Positions 30,401 through 40,985 of a stretch of DNA of 64,000 bases are shown here, one piece after another (the stretch's first letter is position 1; the number at the start of each line of letters is the position of its first letter). The notes under the pieces were generated by a model that was not told the DNA's origin, ran no database searches, and saw only the letters and a program-made list of their open reading frames with translations. The position numbers were made by a program, and so were the translations under genes. This DNA is from Liolophura sinensis (taxonomy: Eukaryota > Mollusca > Polyplacophora > Chitonida > Chitonidae): contig NC_088295.1 of assembly GCF_032854445.1 (NCBI RefSeq), positions 30,498,470 through 30,562,469 on the forward strand. The letters run 5' to 3'.

Positions 30401-33400
30401 ATGGGCTTTAGCGCTACAGTTGGGATAGCTAGAATATGGGCTTTAGCATAACCCTTGGGATAAAGCTAGGGCATGGATTTTAGCATAACCCTTGGGAATA
30501 TGGACTTTAGCATAACCCTTGGGATAGAGCTAGGATATTGGTATTAACATAACCACTGGAATAGAGCTAGAATATGGGATTTAGCATAACCCTTGGGACA
30601 GAGCTGGAACATGGGATTTAGTGTAAAGTCTGGGATAGTTAGAATATGGGCTTTAGCATAACCCTTGGGATAGAGCTAGAATATGAGTTTTCGCATAACC
30701 CTTGGGATAGCTACAATATGGACATTTGTACACATTAGAGCTATAATTAACACAACCCGACGGGAGACAGTGCAATCCAGCATGTATTCTGTGTAGCGTT
30801 AGGGCTATATCACATGAGTGGGGCATTTTTGTGTGTGTTCTGTGTAGCGTTAGGGCTATATTACATGAGTGGGGCATTTTTTGTGTGTGTTCTGTGTAGC
30901 GTTAGGGCTATATCACATGAGTGGGGCATTTTTTGTGTGTGTTCTTTGTAGCGTTAGGGCTATATCACATGAGTGGAGCATTTTCGTGTGTGTTCTGTGT
31001 AGCGTTATGGCTATATCGCATGAGTGGGGCATTTTTGTGTGTGTTCTATGTAGCGTTAGGGCTATATCACATGAGTGGGGCATTTTTGTGTGTGTTCTGT
31101 GTAGCGTTAAGTCTGTATCATATGAGTTGGGCATTTTTGTGTGTGTTCTGTGGCCTACATACAGAATACTTTACCTTTGGGAGCACTGATGTGGACATCT
31201 CCACTACAAACGTATTAGCTGTATTTCACGTAAAGCTGCAACATGTGGAGCAAACAGAGTTGTTTTTGATTCACACAGTCACTGCGGTATTTCGAACCAG
31301 CCTTATATTTGTCTGATCCACAGGAAACGATCTACGAATCATTTGCCTACTAAGGTGCGAGTATACAAACCGAACGCACTAACGAGATTCGATCAGAGCT
31401 CGGGGTATGTTGTGTCGTATACAAACCCATACAAGGCCTAATTCTTTTGTCATCTGTCCACTATAGGTTTCTAACCGAGTCTTGTCAAAGAAGACATTCC
31501 TCGTTTGCTGAAATCAGTTTTGTAATCCTTCCTCGCCAATATCCAAGCTTTTAATTATCCCTTATCTGTCGGAGGTATTATTTTACCTTCCGCATACACT
31601 GGAGACGCATATTATCTTGTGGGGATTTCATCTAGTTCTAATCGGATAAGAATTATCAGTCTTTCTCAACTCCACGTCTTCCTTCATGGTAAATTAGTGA
31701 CAGCAAACGCGTTTCCAGTTCAAATCTGATTAGATCGAATCGTTTTAACACCTGGTGTACGGCTTCATTCTACAGCCCTTCCCAAGGGATTCAAACATGA
31801 AGTAAATACGATGACGGAATGAGCACAGTCTCAAAAACAAAAAAACTTGAAACTTTTCCCTCCAAGTGAAAATCAATATGTTGGTAATTACCTAATGTAA
31901 ATGCATAGTAAAAGGTGATTACTCTGCTTCTTTTTACACTCAATAAAACTCTTACAACTATGCTATTCCTTAACAGATCTGTTACCATTTTATAACATCC
32001 AGGCACTAGCCGAAGTTCAGACAAACCTCCACGTGACAATGATCCAATACCAGTATCCCAAACACTAAGGCAGAGTGTCAATGTTCAAACAAACCTTCAC
32101 GGGGCAATGATTCAATACCAGTATCCCAAACACTAAGGCAGACTGTCAATGTTCAAACAAACCTTCACGGGGCAATGATTCAATACCAGTATCCCAAACA
32201 CTAAGGCAGACTGTCAATGTTCAAACAAACCTCCACGTGACAATGATCCAATACCAGTATCCCAAACACTAAGGCAGACTGTCAATGTTCAAAGAAACCT
32301 TCACGGGGCAATGATTCAATACCAGTATCCCAAACATTAAGGACTGTATGATGTCCTTTCAGACATGCAGACAATGTTCAATGTTCAAACAAACCTCCAT
32401 GTGACAATGATCCAATTCCAGTATCCCAAACACTGAGGAATGTATGATGTTCCTTCAGACTTAAAGTCTGTTGATGTTCAAACAAACCCCCATGTGACTC
32501 TATGATGTCCCTTCAGACAAGCTGTTGATGTTCAAACATACGCCCATGTGACTGTATGATGTCCCTTCAGACTTAAAGACTGTTGATGTTCAAACAAACC
32601 TCCATGTGACAAAAATCCAATACCAGTATCCCAAACACTGAGGACTGTGTGATGTCCCTTCAGACAGGCAGAGTGTCGATGCTAAAACAAACCATATGAT
32701 AATGGTCCAATACCGCCGATGTTCACATCATAATCAACACCAGCATCTCTAATAGCAACACCATATTCGGTGCATTATTGATCACCAAGGATTATGCTTT
32801 TCTCCCTTTTATCTAATTTAATTCAGATTTTATAGCGCGGAATAGTAATTGGCCTCCCGTATTTATTTTAGAGAATGCGTTATTTTTCGTCTCAGTTTCT
32901 CACATGAGCGAGGAGGATTTTCTGTGATTATATTTTCATCCCCGTTGCCAGGATAAAGCACTGTTAGCTCGGGTGCCAGCCGTTCCTAATTGAATGATAG
33001 AATCCATTTTGCACAAGTAATGCACTGATGGAGGCAACAGTCCTTTGAAGTGCCCCTTCTTTCACCAGCAAGTTGGCGTCAAATGCACAGATTGATTTAA
33101 TGCAGTTTTGTTGACTGAACCACTGGACTCATTATCGAATATTGGTACAGACGGGATAATCAAACTGACAAAACAAAAAGTCGGCCGAACTATAATGATT
33201 TCAACCACCAATGAACCTTTAAAATACAGATACATTTAAAACCAACTGCCATAATGGGTGACCGTGTCAGTGCAATTTTTTGTTGTGGTTAAATAGAATG
33301 ATTAGAGATAAGCAATCACGGGCATTTCTGGAAAGTAATTTTGCTAATGTGAAGTGAAAACTCCTTTACGATATATTTTGGCTGCAAACTGTGGATGTGG

Positions 33401-36400
33401 TCCTGAAAAACTTCTATCGTTCTGTTCATTATATAGATCCATTCCAATGTATAAAATATAAAATCAAGAAATGTGCTGGAAAGCTGACCTTACGGTGTGT
33501 GATACGGAGACTCTGCACGCGGTGTTCTCCAACATGTTCTTATACACGGTGCTATGCTGAATATAAAATGAATTATAAAAGACTACAGCATACAGAGCAA
33601 AGCCAGAGCTTTGGCAACAGTGTAATAGTTGGCAAATGGTCACACGTCACAGGTGAAATCGGGCCTCTTGTATATTTAACCCAGTTAGGATTTTATTCTA
33701 ACTGTTAATAAATATACAGAGAGCAGAGAAATCATTGTGTTATTAGGCATTGTTACAGTAGCCTTACAACACGGCGACAAAACTGTTACGGATTACAACA
33801 GTTCGATTGCTCAGTCCGCGGATTATGTTAATCAGTTACCTTTGAGTCACTTTATGAGGATGAGCAGACGTTTTAGACGGTAGGTTACTCTAGATATGCT
33901 GGAAGTTTACGTCGTACAGGTACTTAACATTTTTTCAGTCATATGACGACGAGTCTTTCGGTGCGTGTACATAGATGTATACTGTGTCGTCCTGTGGCAG
34001 GGCAAACCATTGCCGCCGAAGGGCTGCCACCACCGACGGTGACATATTTGGGTCACCTGGAAACGAAAAGCTGTTCAGATGGGTGATTATAATGCGCTCA
34101 TATCCGAGAGTCCATCATTACTACAGGCTACTTTAATCCCTTGATGACATGTTGTTTCCGGGCACGTGATTTTTAGAATATGTACCTCGGTTAGCACAAG
34201 GCTAAAGTAGTACTGTAGTCTGTATGAGTAAAATGTACAGACTACAGTGGTTCAGAAATACGTAAAATCTCTTTAAAAGATGTTCAATGCTATGCTGAGT
34301 TTTTCACTTCTATGGCGACGGGCAAGTTTATGGGGGGAGACAACTGGAGTATTCAGAGCAAACAGCCAGTTTTCTTCAGGTGGCCACACAGAACAGGAAT
34401 CAAACCTTAGACGAAGATATTGCTTGGCTCTAGGCGGCTTATAAATTATTGATTTTTGCATCAGAATTAGCGTATTGATAAAAAAAAAAACAAGATGGAC
34501 GTAGCCCTTAAGGATATGGTCTTGAACAACAGTTATACAATGGCACGCTTTTGTCTTTGTAGGGTTAATAACACACCGATTTTTGAATCAAGGTTGGCTT
34601 AGTGGTAAAAAAAATAACAAGTTTAAAGCACACGTAAGAAAGCTATATCCTGGACACATGTTATATGTGTACTAATAAGGCTTTACATATATATGTATTA
34701 AACATTAACATTCTCGTTTGCATTACTTCCGGTGTTAAGCGACGTGACATTTAAACCACGTTGTGTGTCAATAACACTTATCCATATCGTATGTGTTTAG
34801 CACTGTTTGTATTTGAGATTTATCACGTGTCTTTGACCCTTCCGTGCTGGAATCACTCAGGTTTACCATTAACTACGTAGCATCACGCACAGTTTTGTCA
34901 GTTCTGAGTAAATAATGTAAATGGACGTGACATATACTGAAAAAGGTTCACGAGGTAAAAGGATGACGCGCTTGCGTAGTCTCAGTGGTGTGCTCAACTG
35001 ACATCTTCTCAACAAGCATCACAATTCACAATGCTGAAGTTGTACGGCTTCGTATTCCATGCCAACACTTTCCTGTACCAGTGTCTGGAGGTCTTTGATA
35101 TTCGAAAGGGCAAACGCTAAGTAATACATTTAGGTCTCTCACTGGGTCATATTGAATAATTTTGATAATAGCATAAAGTAAGACGCTCAATGCACTCAGC
35201 AAGCACAAGGTTCAACAATTCATCCAATAAAGTGTGATAAACAACCACGGGCAATAAATCGAAGCTTTGAAGTGGTTTGAATTTTGACTGAGGTATGTTT
35301 GCATAAACCAGGATTCTGCTGGTGGGCTAAGCATCCCTTGGCATTGTTTTCATGTTATTTTTATTAAATGTGATGAAACTGCGGCGTTTTTAGTAATTCT
35401 GGACCAATAGCCCTGAGGTAAACTGGCAAAAGGCCGGATTTCACCGGTTATGTGTGACCATTTGCCATTACACTGTCGTTGTTGCTTCATCCTTTCGTCT
35501 TTTCTGTCTGTTTACATAATTTGCGTCCAAATGGAACATGAGACCGCGTTTTAAAATATAAAAATATCTTGCCATACATTGAAAAAACTGAAGTGAATCA
35601 TTTGTAATGATGAGATGTGGAAAATACTTTTGGTTTCCGTTCAATCGAAAAAAGATTGTACTTTAAACGAACAAGGCCTTCTGTTGTGCTCCAGCCATCA
35701 CACAAAAAAGCCCATGGCAAGGTAATGGCAAGGTAATGCACGACAAAGCAATACTAGGTCGACATTTCAAACTTCTTTTATTCTATCCTTATAGACCTAT
35801 ACGCCGGATAAATACCTTAAAGAAGAGAAACATCAACAATTATCAGAATATATTTCGACTGAATGACCTGTTATCTGTGACTTCTTTCTATTCTATTTTC
35901 TATGCAGTTATTCCTGACAGAACTATGGAGGTAAATTTACTGATCTAAAACTGGCTGTGATAGAGAAATTTCCTCATGCCGATGTGTCGGGAACATTCGG
36001 CGAAAAGGGTGAGTAACCACAAGGGTATAGGCTTAATGATTTAACGCGATCGTCTAGCTGTATTCTACCACGCGATCGTCTAGCTGTATTCTACTCTAGA
36101 CGGAAGAAACCAGGCAAGACTGAACCAGAAACAGCCCACGGTACCAAGGTCACTCAAACCGATGTTGGCATCCTTTCAGGACGCTGCGGCAGTGTAGTTT
36201 AAAGTGAAGAATGATTTCGCGTATTAATCCCATATATGCAGACGTGTTGTATGCCGTTGGATTTGTCACGACTACTAGCCGTGTACGAATCCACGCCTAT
36301 TTACAAGTGAACGTGAAGGGGCGAAGTTTAGTCATACCTCCTAGGTTATTCCAGCCATGAACACGATCCCCTAATGGTTTAATGCAATTACTTTGGATTT

Positions 36401-39054
36401 CAGCGTGACAGCAATGATAAAAAAAGACGTACACATTGCTAACCGCTACCGGTGTATTTCACTCTGTTATAGAGCTTGGTGAAGTTAGCATAGCATTCCA
36501 ACACAACATTCAACATCATATTGACCAACATACAGCATGGTTTGCAGTGTTATGCTGGAATCAGCCGCCAGCCTCGCCGAAGGAAAATCAATATCTGTTG
36601 CCGATATAGGTGTAATATTAAGGGAAACGTCATACAAATCAGTGCCTGCATTTTAGCGTATCTGAAACATTAAGCTCTACTTTGAATGTCACCCAGTCGG
36701 ATCTGCTTGTTTCCTAAAGTTATATTTATTTCACCAACGACACCATCAAGCAATCGTGTAGTCTAGAAGCGGTTGTGTTTACCGCTGACATTTTTAGACA
36801 ACTGAACACCTGAATTAATAGCCCTAGCCTCAGTTAAACTTGATACAGTATAATGTCACCCTAATCACTGTTAATATCTAATATACACAGCAGGGAGTAT
36901 AATACATTTGATCATGTCGCCACGAATGGAGTTTGGTCTCCATGGTTAACTGAACATGTAATGGCGATTTTTCTGGTGTCAGTGTCACGATCTCCTGTCA
37001 TGGAATGTTGACATACACTGATATATTCTTTCCATCAATAAATTACACATGTACATGTTACTCAGGGGGATATTAAACCTAAATTGTTTGGGGTTAAGTG
37101 GAAAACACATTTGTAAATTCATCATATACAGACATATGTGGTTCATCCGTCATATATATGATCGATAACATTTATGATCCATGCAAACATGATTAAATAA
37201 ACCATTAAAAATTTCCGGAAATCTGGTCATTGTTGCAAAGGTAGCAGAATACATACACATCCTGAATGAATTCACAAGAAAACATTCACAAGACGAGAAT
37301 AACGTATAGTCCTAACTACCCTGTCCCAGAAAAGAAAATGTCTTCAAACGCTGATTAAACTGATCTTAAAACAAGACCAATGCACTACATGATCGTCATA
37401 TACACACCAAAAATTAATCTCTTAATTTTAATAGAAAGTCTCTTAAAAGAAAGTGAATTAAAAGAATATGTGTCATATTTAACAGAATAATCTGTTGCAA
37501 TAACAGAAAACATTCTAGCATCACTCAGACAACAGACTTTCGGTTAAAATTAACACAATGATTTTTTGAGTGTACCTTTTCTAGATATCTAGACAGCTTT
37601 CTTTAAATATTGACATTGGTGATAGATATACTTGAACAATTTTGAATTATTCGTAAGCGTACAAGCCAGAATGCATGCTTCTCCATAAGAAAATTACAAT
37701 TCCTGCAGTAGTAGAGTTCAAAACCGATTTGAACTGGATTGTGAGTGAGTGAGTGCTTGGGGTTTAACGTCGTACTCAACAATTTTTCAGTCATATGACG
37801 ACGAAGGAATCATTAGGGTGCATGCACGTGCCTCCTTGTTGCAGGACGGATTTCCACCGCTCTTTTATTTAGTGCTGCATCACTGAGACGACTTACCGAA
37901 GGCAAGTATGCCGCCCCGCCCGAGCCATTATACTGATACGGGTCAACCAGTCGTTGCACTATCCCTTTCATGCTGAACGCCAAGCGAGGAAGTTACAACT
38001 TCCTCTTTTAAAGTCTTAGGTGTGACTCGACCAAGGATTGATCCTGGATCTACCGGTCCCGAAGCGGACGCTCTACCAACTGTGCTATCCGGGCCGGTCT
38101 GAACTGGATTGTGATCTGAAATTATTTATTTATTTACTTCATTTCCGTTTAACGTCGTACTTTAGACGTACTCAACGTTACGATTGTAGGCCCTACATAC
38201 CGGTAGTCAGTTTTTAGTGTGGGGGAAGCCGGAGCACATGCAGTTAACAACCGACCTTTGGGTAGTTGCCAAGAACTCTCCTACGCGTGAGGTAGCCTAC
38301 AATCTTGCACATCATTTTGGTAGAATAAGATCTTCCTGCCTGGAGTGACGTTTTCAAAGTTTCAGCACCATATAATAATTTGATTGATTACCATCACAAT
38401 CACTGGTATTCCCTTTACGCTATACGACCAGACTAAAAAAACACATCTCAATTAGACGCCATGACTTTATATAATATCATAATGTATTCCTCTATCCACA
38501 GATTCCTTTGAAGTGTTTGTTAATGGACACTTGATATTTTCTCGCCTGTATACCAACGCCTTTCCCGACCACGACAGCGTAAGTTCATACCTCTGATATC
38601 ATGGGTATTGTCATCCATAATGACAATTTTTTACCATATTGTATGCACTTGTATTAACAAATGCACTTTCCTGATTTTCGCCACAGGCAATCTGAGAGAG
38701 ATGAACACAAATGAAACAAAAGGGCATAACAATTTATCGCAGTATTATACGGTAGATGGCAATAGACTATTCTGTCAAATGTAACTCACATATTCTATTA
38801 ATTCAAGGGAACGATTGGACTAACAGGCTGTTATGTTGAATATGACAGACTACTGTGTTATAACCACAGAATACATTCTCTGAAAAGACTTTGTTAAAAT
38901 TAACAGATTAATTTTTTTAAGTTAATGTGTAGAATTGAATACAAGTGTGGTAATTTGACGTATGCTGCATTTGTAGGTTATAGAGCAGATCATGGACCTC
39001 ACTACAGATCAGGCAGCAAAGACCACGCGATCGTCTAGCTGTATTCTACTCTAG
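27368..39054 (+). CDS. Selenoprotein of the Rdx family (SELENOW/MIEN1-like), 106 aa, four exons, TGA read as selenocysteine
   Basis: Exons 27368-27432, 35908-36008, 38502-38578 and 38977-39054 join without a frame error (phases 2, 1, 0). The product is a small thioredoxin-like protein. Residues 14-21 (PVIVHVDY) form the first beta strand. They are followed by Cys22-Tyr-Ser-Sec25, where Sec is the in-frame TGA at 35915-35917. A helix (LKLAVIEKFPHADV) comes next, then the family core SFEVFVNGHLIFSRL, and last a C-terminal Cys-Ile-Leu-Leu CaaX box for prenylation. Human MIEN1 has Cys-x-x-Cys and ends Cys-Val-Ile-Leu; SELENOW has Cys-x-x-Sec but no CaaX box. A SECIS element lies in the 3' UTR. 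Its likely role is a membrane-tethered thiol/selenol redox protein. The ATG is the first in frame after an upstream stop and has A at -3. Confidence 0.88.
28309..28485 (-). mobile_element. SINE-like element, family C
   Basis: A TTTATTTATT tail, then ACGACGGCGGTCAGTTTTGT and a GGAGGAAACC-like block. A related copy is at 38121-38330. It resembles family A only in general plan. Confidence 0.5.
29215..30720. repeat. 37-bp minisatellite in selenoprotein intron 1
   Basis: About forty units of GGGCTTTAGCATAACCCTTG plus GGATAGAGCTAGAATAT. Flanking units are diverged and vary in length, while seven consecutive units at about 30055-30300 are almost identical with an exact 37-bp period. Confidence 0.93.
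30770..31155. repeat. 51-52-bp minisatellite in selenoprotein intron 1
   Basis: Seven to eight units of TGTGTAGCGTTAGGGCTATA, TCACATGAGTGGGGCATTTT and a TGTGTG run. Because 51 is a multiple of three, both strands hold open frames with a 17-residue period. These are not genes. Confidence 0.92.
32025..32700. repeat. 68-bp minisatellite in selenoprotein intron 1
   Basis: Units contain CAATACCAGTATCCCAAACA, CTAAGGCAGACTGTCAATGT and TCAAACAAACC. Four near-identical copies at the left have an exact 68-bp period. To the right, copies are shortened and shuffled with an extra GTATGATGTCCCTTCAGAC module. Confidence 0.92.
32701..35907. other. Remainder of selenoprotein intron 1
   Basis: No exon recognised. 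A family B SINE fragment (minus) lies at about 33911-34050, shown by ACATTTTTTCAGTCATATGA and CTGTGGCAGGGCAA. A 105-codon frame at 33391-33708 shows no family features. Confidence 0.4.
35908..36008 (+). CDS. Selenoprotein exon 2 with in-frame TGA (Sec25)
   Basis: The acceptor is a long pyrimidine tract ending in TATGCAG. The exon reads (Cys)-Tyr-Ser-TGA-Gln-Asn-Tyr-Gly-Gly, then KFTDLKLAVIEKFPHADVSG and TFGEK. A second AG at 35919-35920 would skip the TGA but would not keep frame with exon 1, which supports use of the upstream site. The donor is GTGAGT. Confidence 0.85.
36067..36208 (+). repeat. Near-perfect copy of the end of selenoprotein exon 4, in intron 2
   Basis: Its 142 bp differ at one base from 39022-39163, which covers the last ten codons, the TAG and 109 nt of 3' UTR but stops before the SECIS. 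Just upstream, 36044-36068 repeats the first part again with a 26-bp offset. No good acceptor keeps the copied CaaX frame in line with exon 2. Confidence 0.95.
37741..38099 (-). mobile_element. SINE family B, full length, with 15-bp target-site duplication
   Basis: A tRNA-headed SINE (reverse complement begins GGCCCGGATAGCACAGTTGG, with box B GGATCAATCC) and a tail rich in GTGAGTGAGTGAG on the plus strand. The perfect direct repeat TGAACTGGATTGTGA occurs at 37730-37744 and 38100-38114, so the insertion is recent. It lies in selenoprotein intron 2. Confidence 0.94.
38121..38330 (-). mobile_element. SINE-like element, family C
   Basis: A TTATTTATTTATTTAC tail, GTTTAACGTCGTAC, and a GGTAGTCAGTTTTTAGTG block like that at 28370. 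It is diverged, and no target-site duplication was seen. Confidence 0.5.
38502..38578 (+). CDS. Selenoprotein exon 3
   Basis: Flanked by TATCCACAG and GTAAGT. It encodes (Asp)-SFEVFVNGHLIFSRL and YTNAFPDHDS, the beta-hairpin that is the strongest family signature (compare F-E-I-E-I-N-G-Q-L-V-F-S-K-L in human MIEN1). Confidence 0.9.
38977..39054 (+). CDS. Selenoprotein exon 4 with CaaX box
   Basis: Entered from a TTTGTAG acceptor in phase 0. It encodes VIEQIMDLTTDQAAKTTRSS, then Ser-Cys-Ile-Leu-Leu and TAG. A leucine in the last position predicts geranylgeranylation by established CaaX rules. The true stop is TAG, as expected for a gene that reads TGA as Sec. Confidence 0.87.
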   Translation, partial: VIEQIMDLTTDQAAKTTRSSSCILL

Positions 39055-39179
39055 ACGGAAGAAACCAGGCAAGACTGAACCAGAAACAGCCCACGGTACC
39101 AAGGTCACTCAAACCGATGTTGGCATCCTTTCAGGACGCTGGGGCAGTGTAGTTTAAAGTGAATTTAGAGGGATTCGGA

Positions 39180-39243
39180 TATTTTCTCTATGAAGTCATA
39201 CGGCAAAAGGGCAGTCTGGCGTATGACAGATGACATGAAAATA
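39180..39243 (+). promoter_or_regulatory. SECIS element (selenocysteine insertion signal) in the 3' UTR
   Basis: Helix I pairs TATTTTC (39180-39186) with GAAAATA (39237-39243). The non-Watson-Crick core is ATGA (39190-39193) opposite GA (39229-39230). Helix II pairs GTCATACG (39195-39202) with CGTATGAC (39220-39227), eight perfect pairs. The apical loop opens with AAAA at 39205, 11 nt after ATGA. All hallmarks of a eukaryotic SECIS are present. It lies about 135 nt after the stop codon and about 380 nt from the TGA in the spliced mRNA. Confidence 0.9.
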
Positions 39244-39249
39244 ACCGAT

Positions 39250-40630
39250 CACCTTTGGGATTTTTAAACAGCACTGGACATGAAGCTATATAAAGTATAT
39301 CTATGAAACAACTTGTCTGTAAAGGTTAACCCAGATCTGGAGATTGCGACATATCTGCTTTCGTATTCTTTAATTATCCTGATATTTAGTGTTTCTAATC
39401 TTTTTTTATACTGATGTTCCTGGCAGGTCTACTGTCACAGGCCTATCTCAATTTGCTCAACAAAAGTGGAATATTTTAGTCTATATCAGTGGGATCTGTT
39501 TCTTTAACCACTTCGATGCGCCAAACAGTAAATACCCTCTACATAATATTAGCATCGAATCATTCACCGAGAAGATACCTTCACGATGGTATCATGTAGA
39601 ATAGAGGCATGAATACCTGGCACCGCGTTCGTTACCTTAAATCAATATCAGTAAATATAACAAAAATAGGAATGCAGAAATGTCGAATTAAAATATGGAG
39701 AGTTCAGCATAACGATACATTACAATAACCCTTTCTAAACTCGTGAACACAATCGGAAGTAGGGACTGACACCTACTCCTACCTTGCCCGATGATGCTTC
39801 ACTGTGATTCTTGTTTAGGCATGTTGAAAAATGAATTTGGCTCTTTGCGTCAGATTCGTATAACGGTTAACCACTCTATTCAAAGAGTTTTCATCGGATT
39901 GCGCCATGCAACTTTGGCCTACTTACTTTAGATCAAGTTCGCGGCACGTCAGTAGGCCTATATTTAGTGACGGGCAACTATATCGGATCGACTGGATTTA
40001 TCTACAAATGAACATTTTCCCCAATTTCCCCACATATTAATTCATCTTAATAACTCGGTCACTGTATGACCGTCATACCCTGATCAATTCAAAGCGAATT
40101 ATCTATGAACTGACCAGTTGAATACGCACACTTTGAAGCTCGCGAGTTTCCACGACAATAAAGAGATATAGACTTGTCAGTGATTGACTCCTGTGGCATT
40201 GAAGTGAAGTGTGAAGTAAACCTGTCCCATTTGGAAGCCTACGTTCTCTAAAAACGTGTAGCAGTCTAATACTGAGCCTGCATGTATAAGTATATGCCTA
40301 TGTTTCATTTGCAATGAGTTCATCATCGTTTATTTCCATATCACTGCAACCCAGTTACCATTTACATAACAATCATTCAACTTAATGTGATGATATATAC
40401 ACATGTAATACATGTTTTCACAGAGCCTTCACTCCGTAAAATCAGTTTGCAAAACACGGAATGAAGTTATTCATCATTCAGTTTTGGCCTGTGCATACGA
40501 CTCTTTATTCAAGAAGAACAATAAAAATAATTTGACTGATTGAGGTGTTTATAGAACATAGCTTTCATTATTATTTTGGTCACATTAACAAGGGGTTTCC
40601 TTGATTGTAGCGGGTATGGGTGTCTGCTGT
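39250..40630. other. Downstream of the selenoprotein gene
   Basis: The end of that gene's 3' UTR must lie here. AATAAA occurs near 40148 and 40521, but neither is close to the SECIS. A 71-codon frame at 39389-39604 is not recognisable. Confidence 0.35.
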
Positions 40631-40632
40631 AT

Positions 40633-40985
40633 GTTTATTTACTGATTGGTGTTTTTAAAACGTACTCAAGAATATTTCATTTATACAACGGCGGCCTGCA
40701 TTACGGTGGGAGGAAACCCGCCAGAGCCCAGGGGAAACCACGCGACCATCCACGGGTTGATGGCAGACATTCCAACGTACCTTTATCTCCCTGTGGCAGG
40801 GCAAGTCCATGCCACCAAAGTGCTGCCACCACTGAAGTATCATGACGGGGACACTATATCTGACAACCCATTCTGTCACACTATACTGACACCAGGTCAA
40901 TCAGTCTAACCTTTGTTCTGACCTTTAAGTATTGGTGAGAGGCTCCTGGGCCATTGTGGTGCGCTAGCATCCTAACAGAGGCCCT
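40633..40985 (-). mobile_element. Mosaic SINE: family A with family B sequence inside
   Basis: A family A tail and body occupy 40633-40780. Family B sequence (CTGTGGCAGGGCAAGTCCAT to about 40915) follows. The family A head ends the element (TTGGTGAGAGGCTCCTGGGC to CAGAGGCCC). It is either a nested insertion or a recombinant. Copies are diverged. Confidence 0.7.

Noticed and set aside
30653-31316. Overlapping open frames with 17-residue repeats
   Set aside because: Produced by the 51-bp minisatellite (a multiple of three) on both strands.
33391-33708. 105-codon cysteine-containing frame in selenoprotein intron 1
   Set aside because: No recognisable domain, splice sites or periodic cysteine pattern, and it lies within an intron of a gene on the same strand.
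35921-36008. Use of the AG at 35919-35920 as the exon 2 acceptor, which would remove the TGA
   Set aside because: It gives phase 0 entry, which does not match the phase 2 exit of exon 1, and it would lose the C-x-x-U/C motif. The upstream AG has the better pyrimidine tract.
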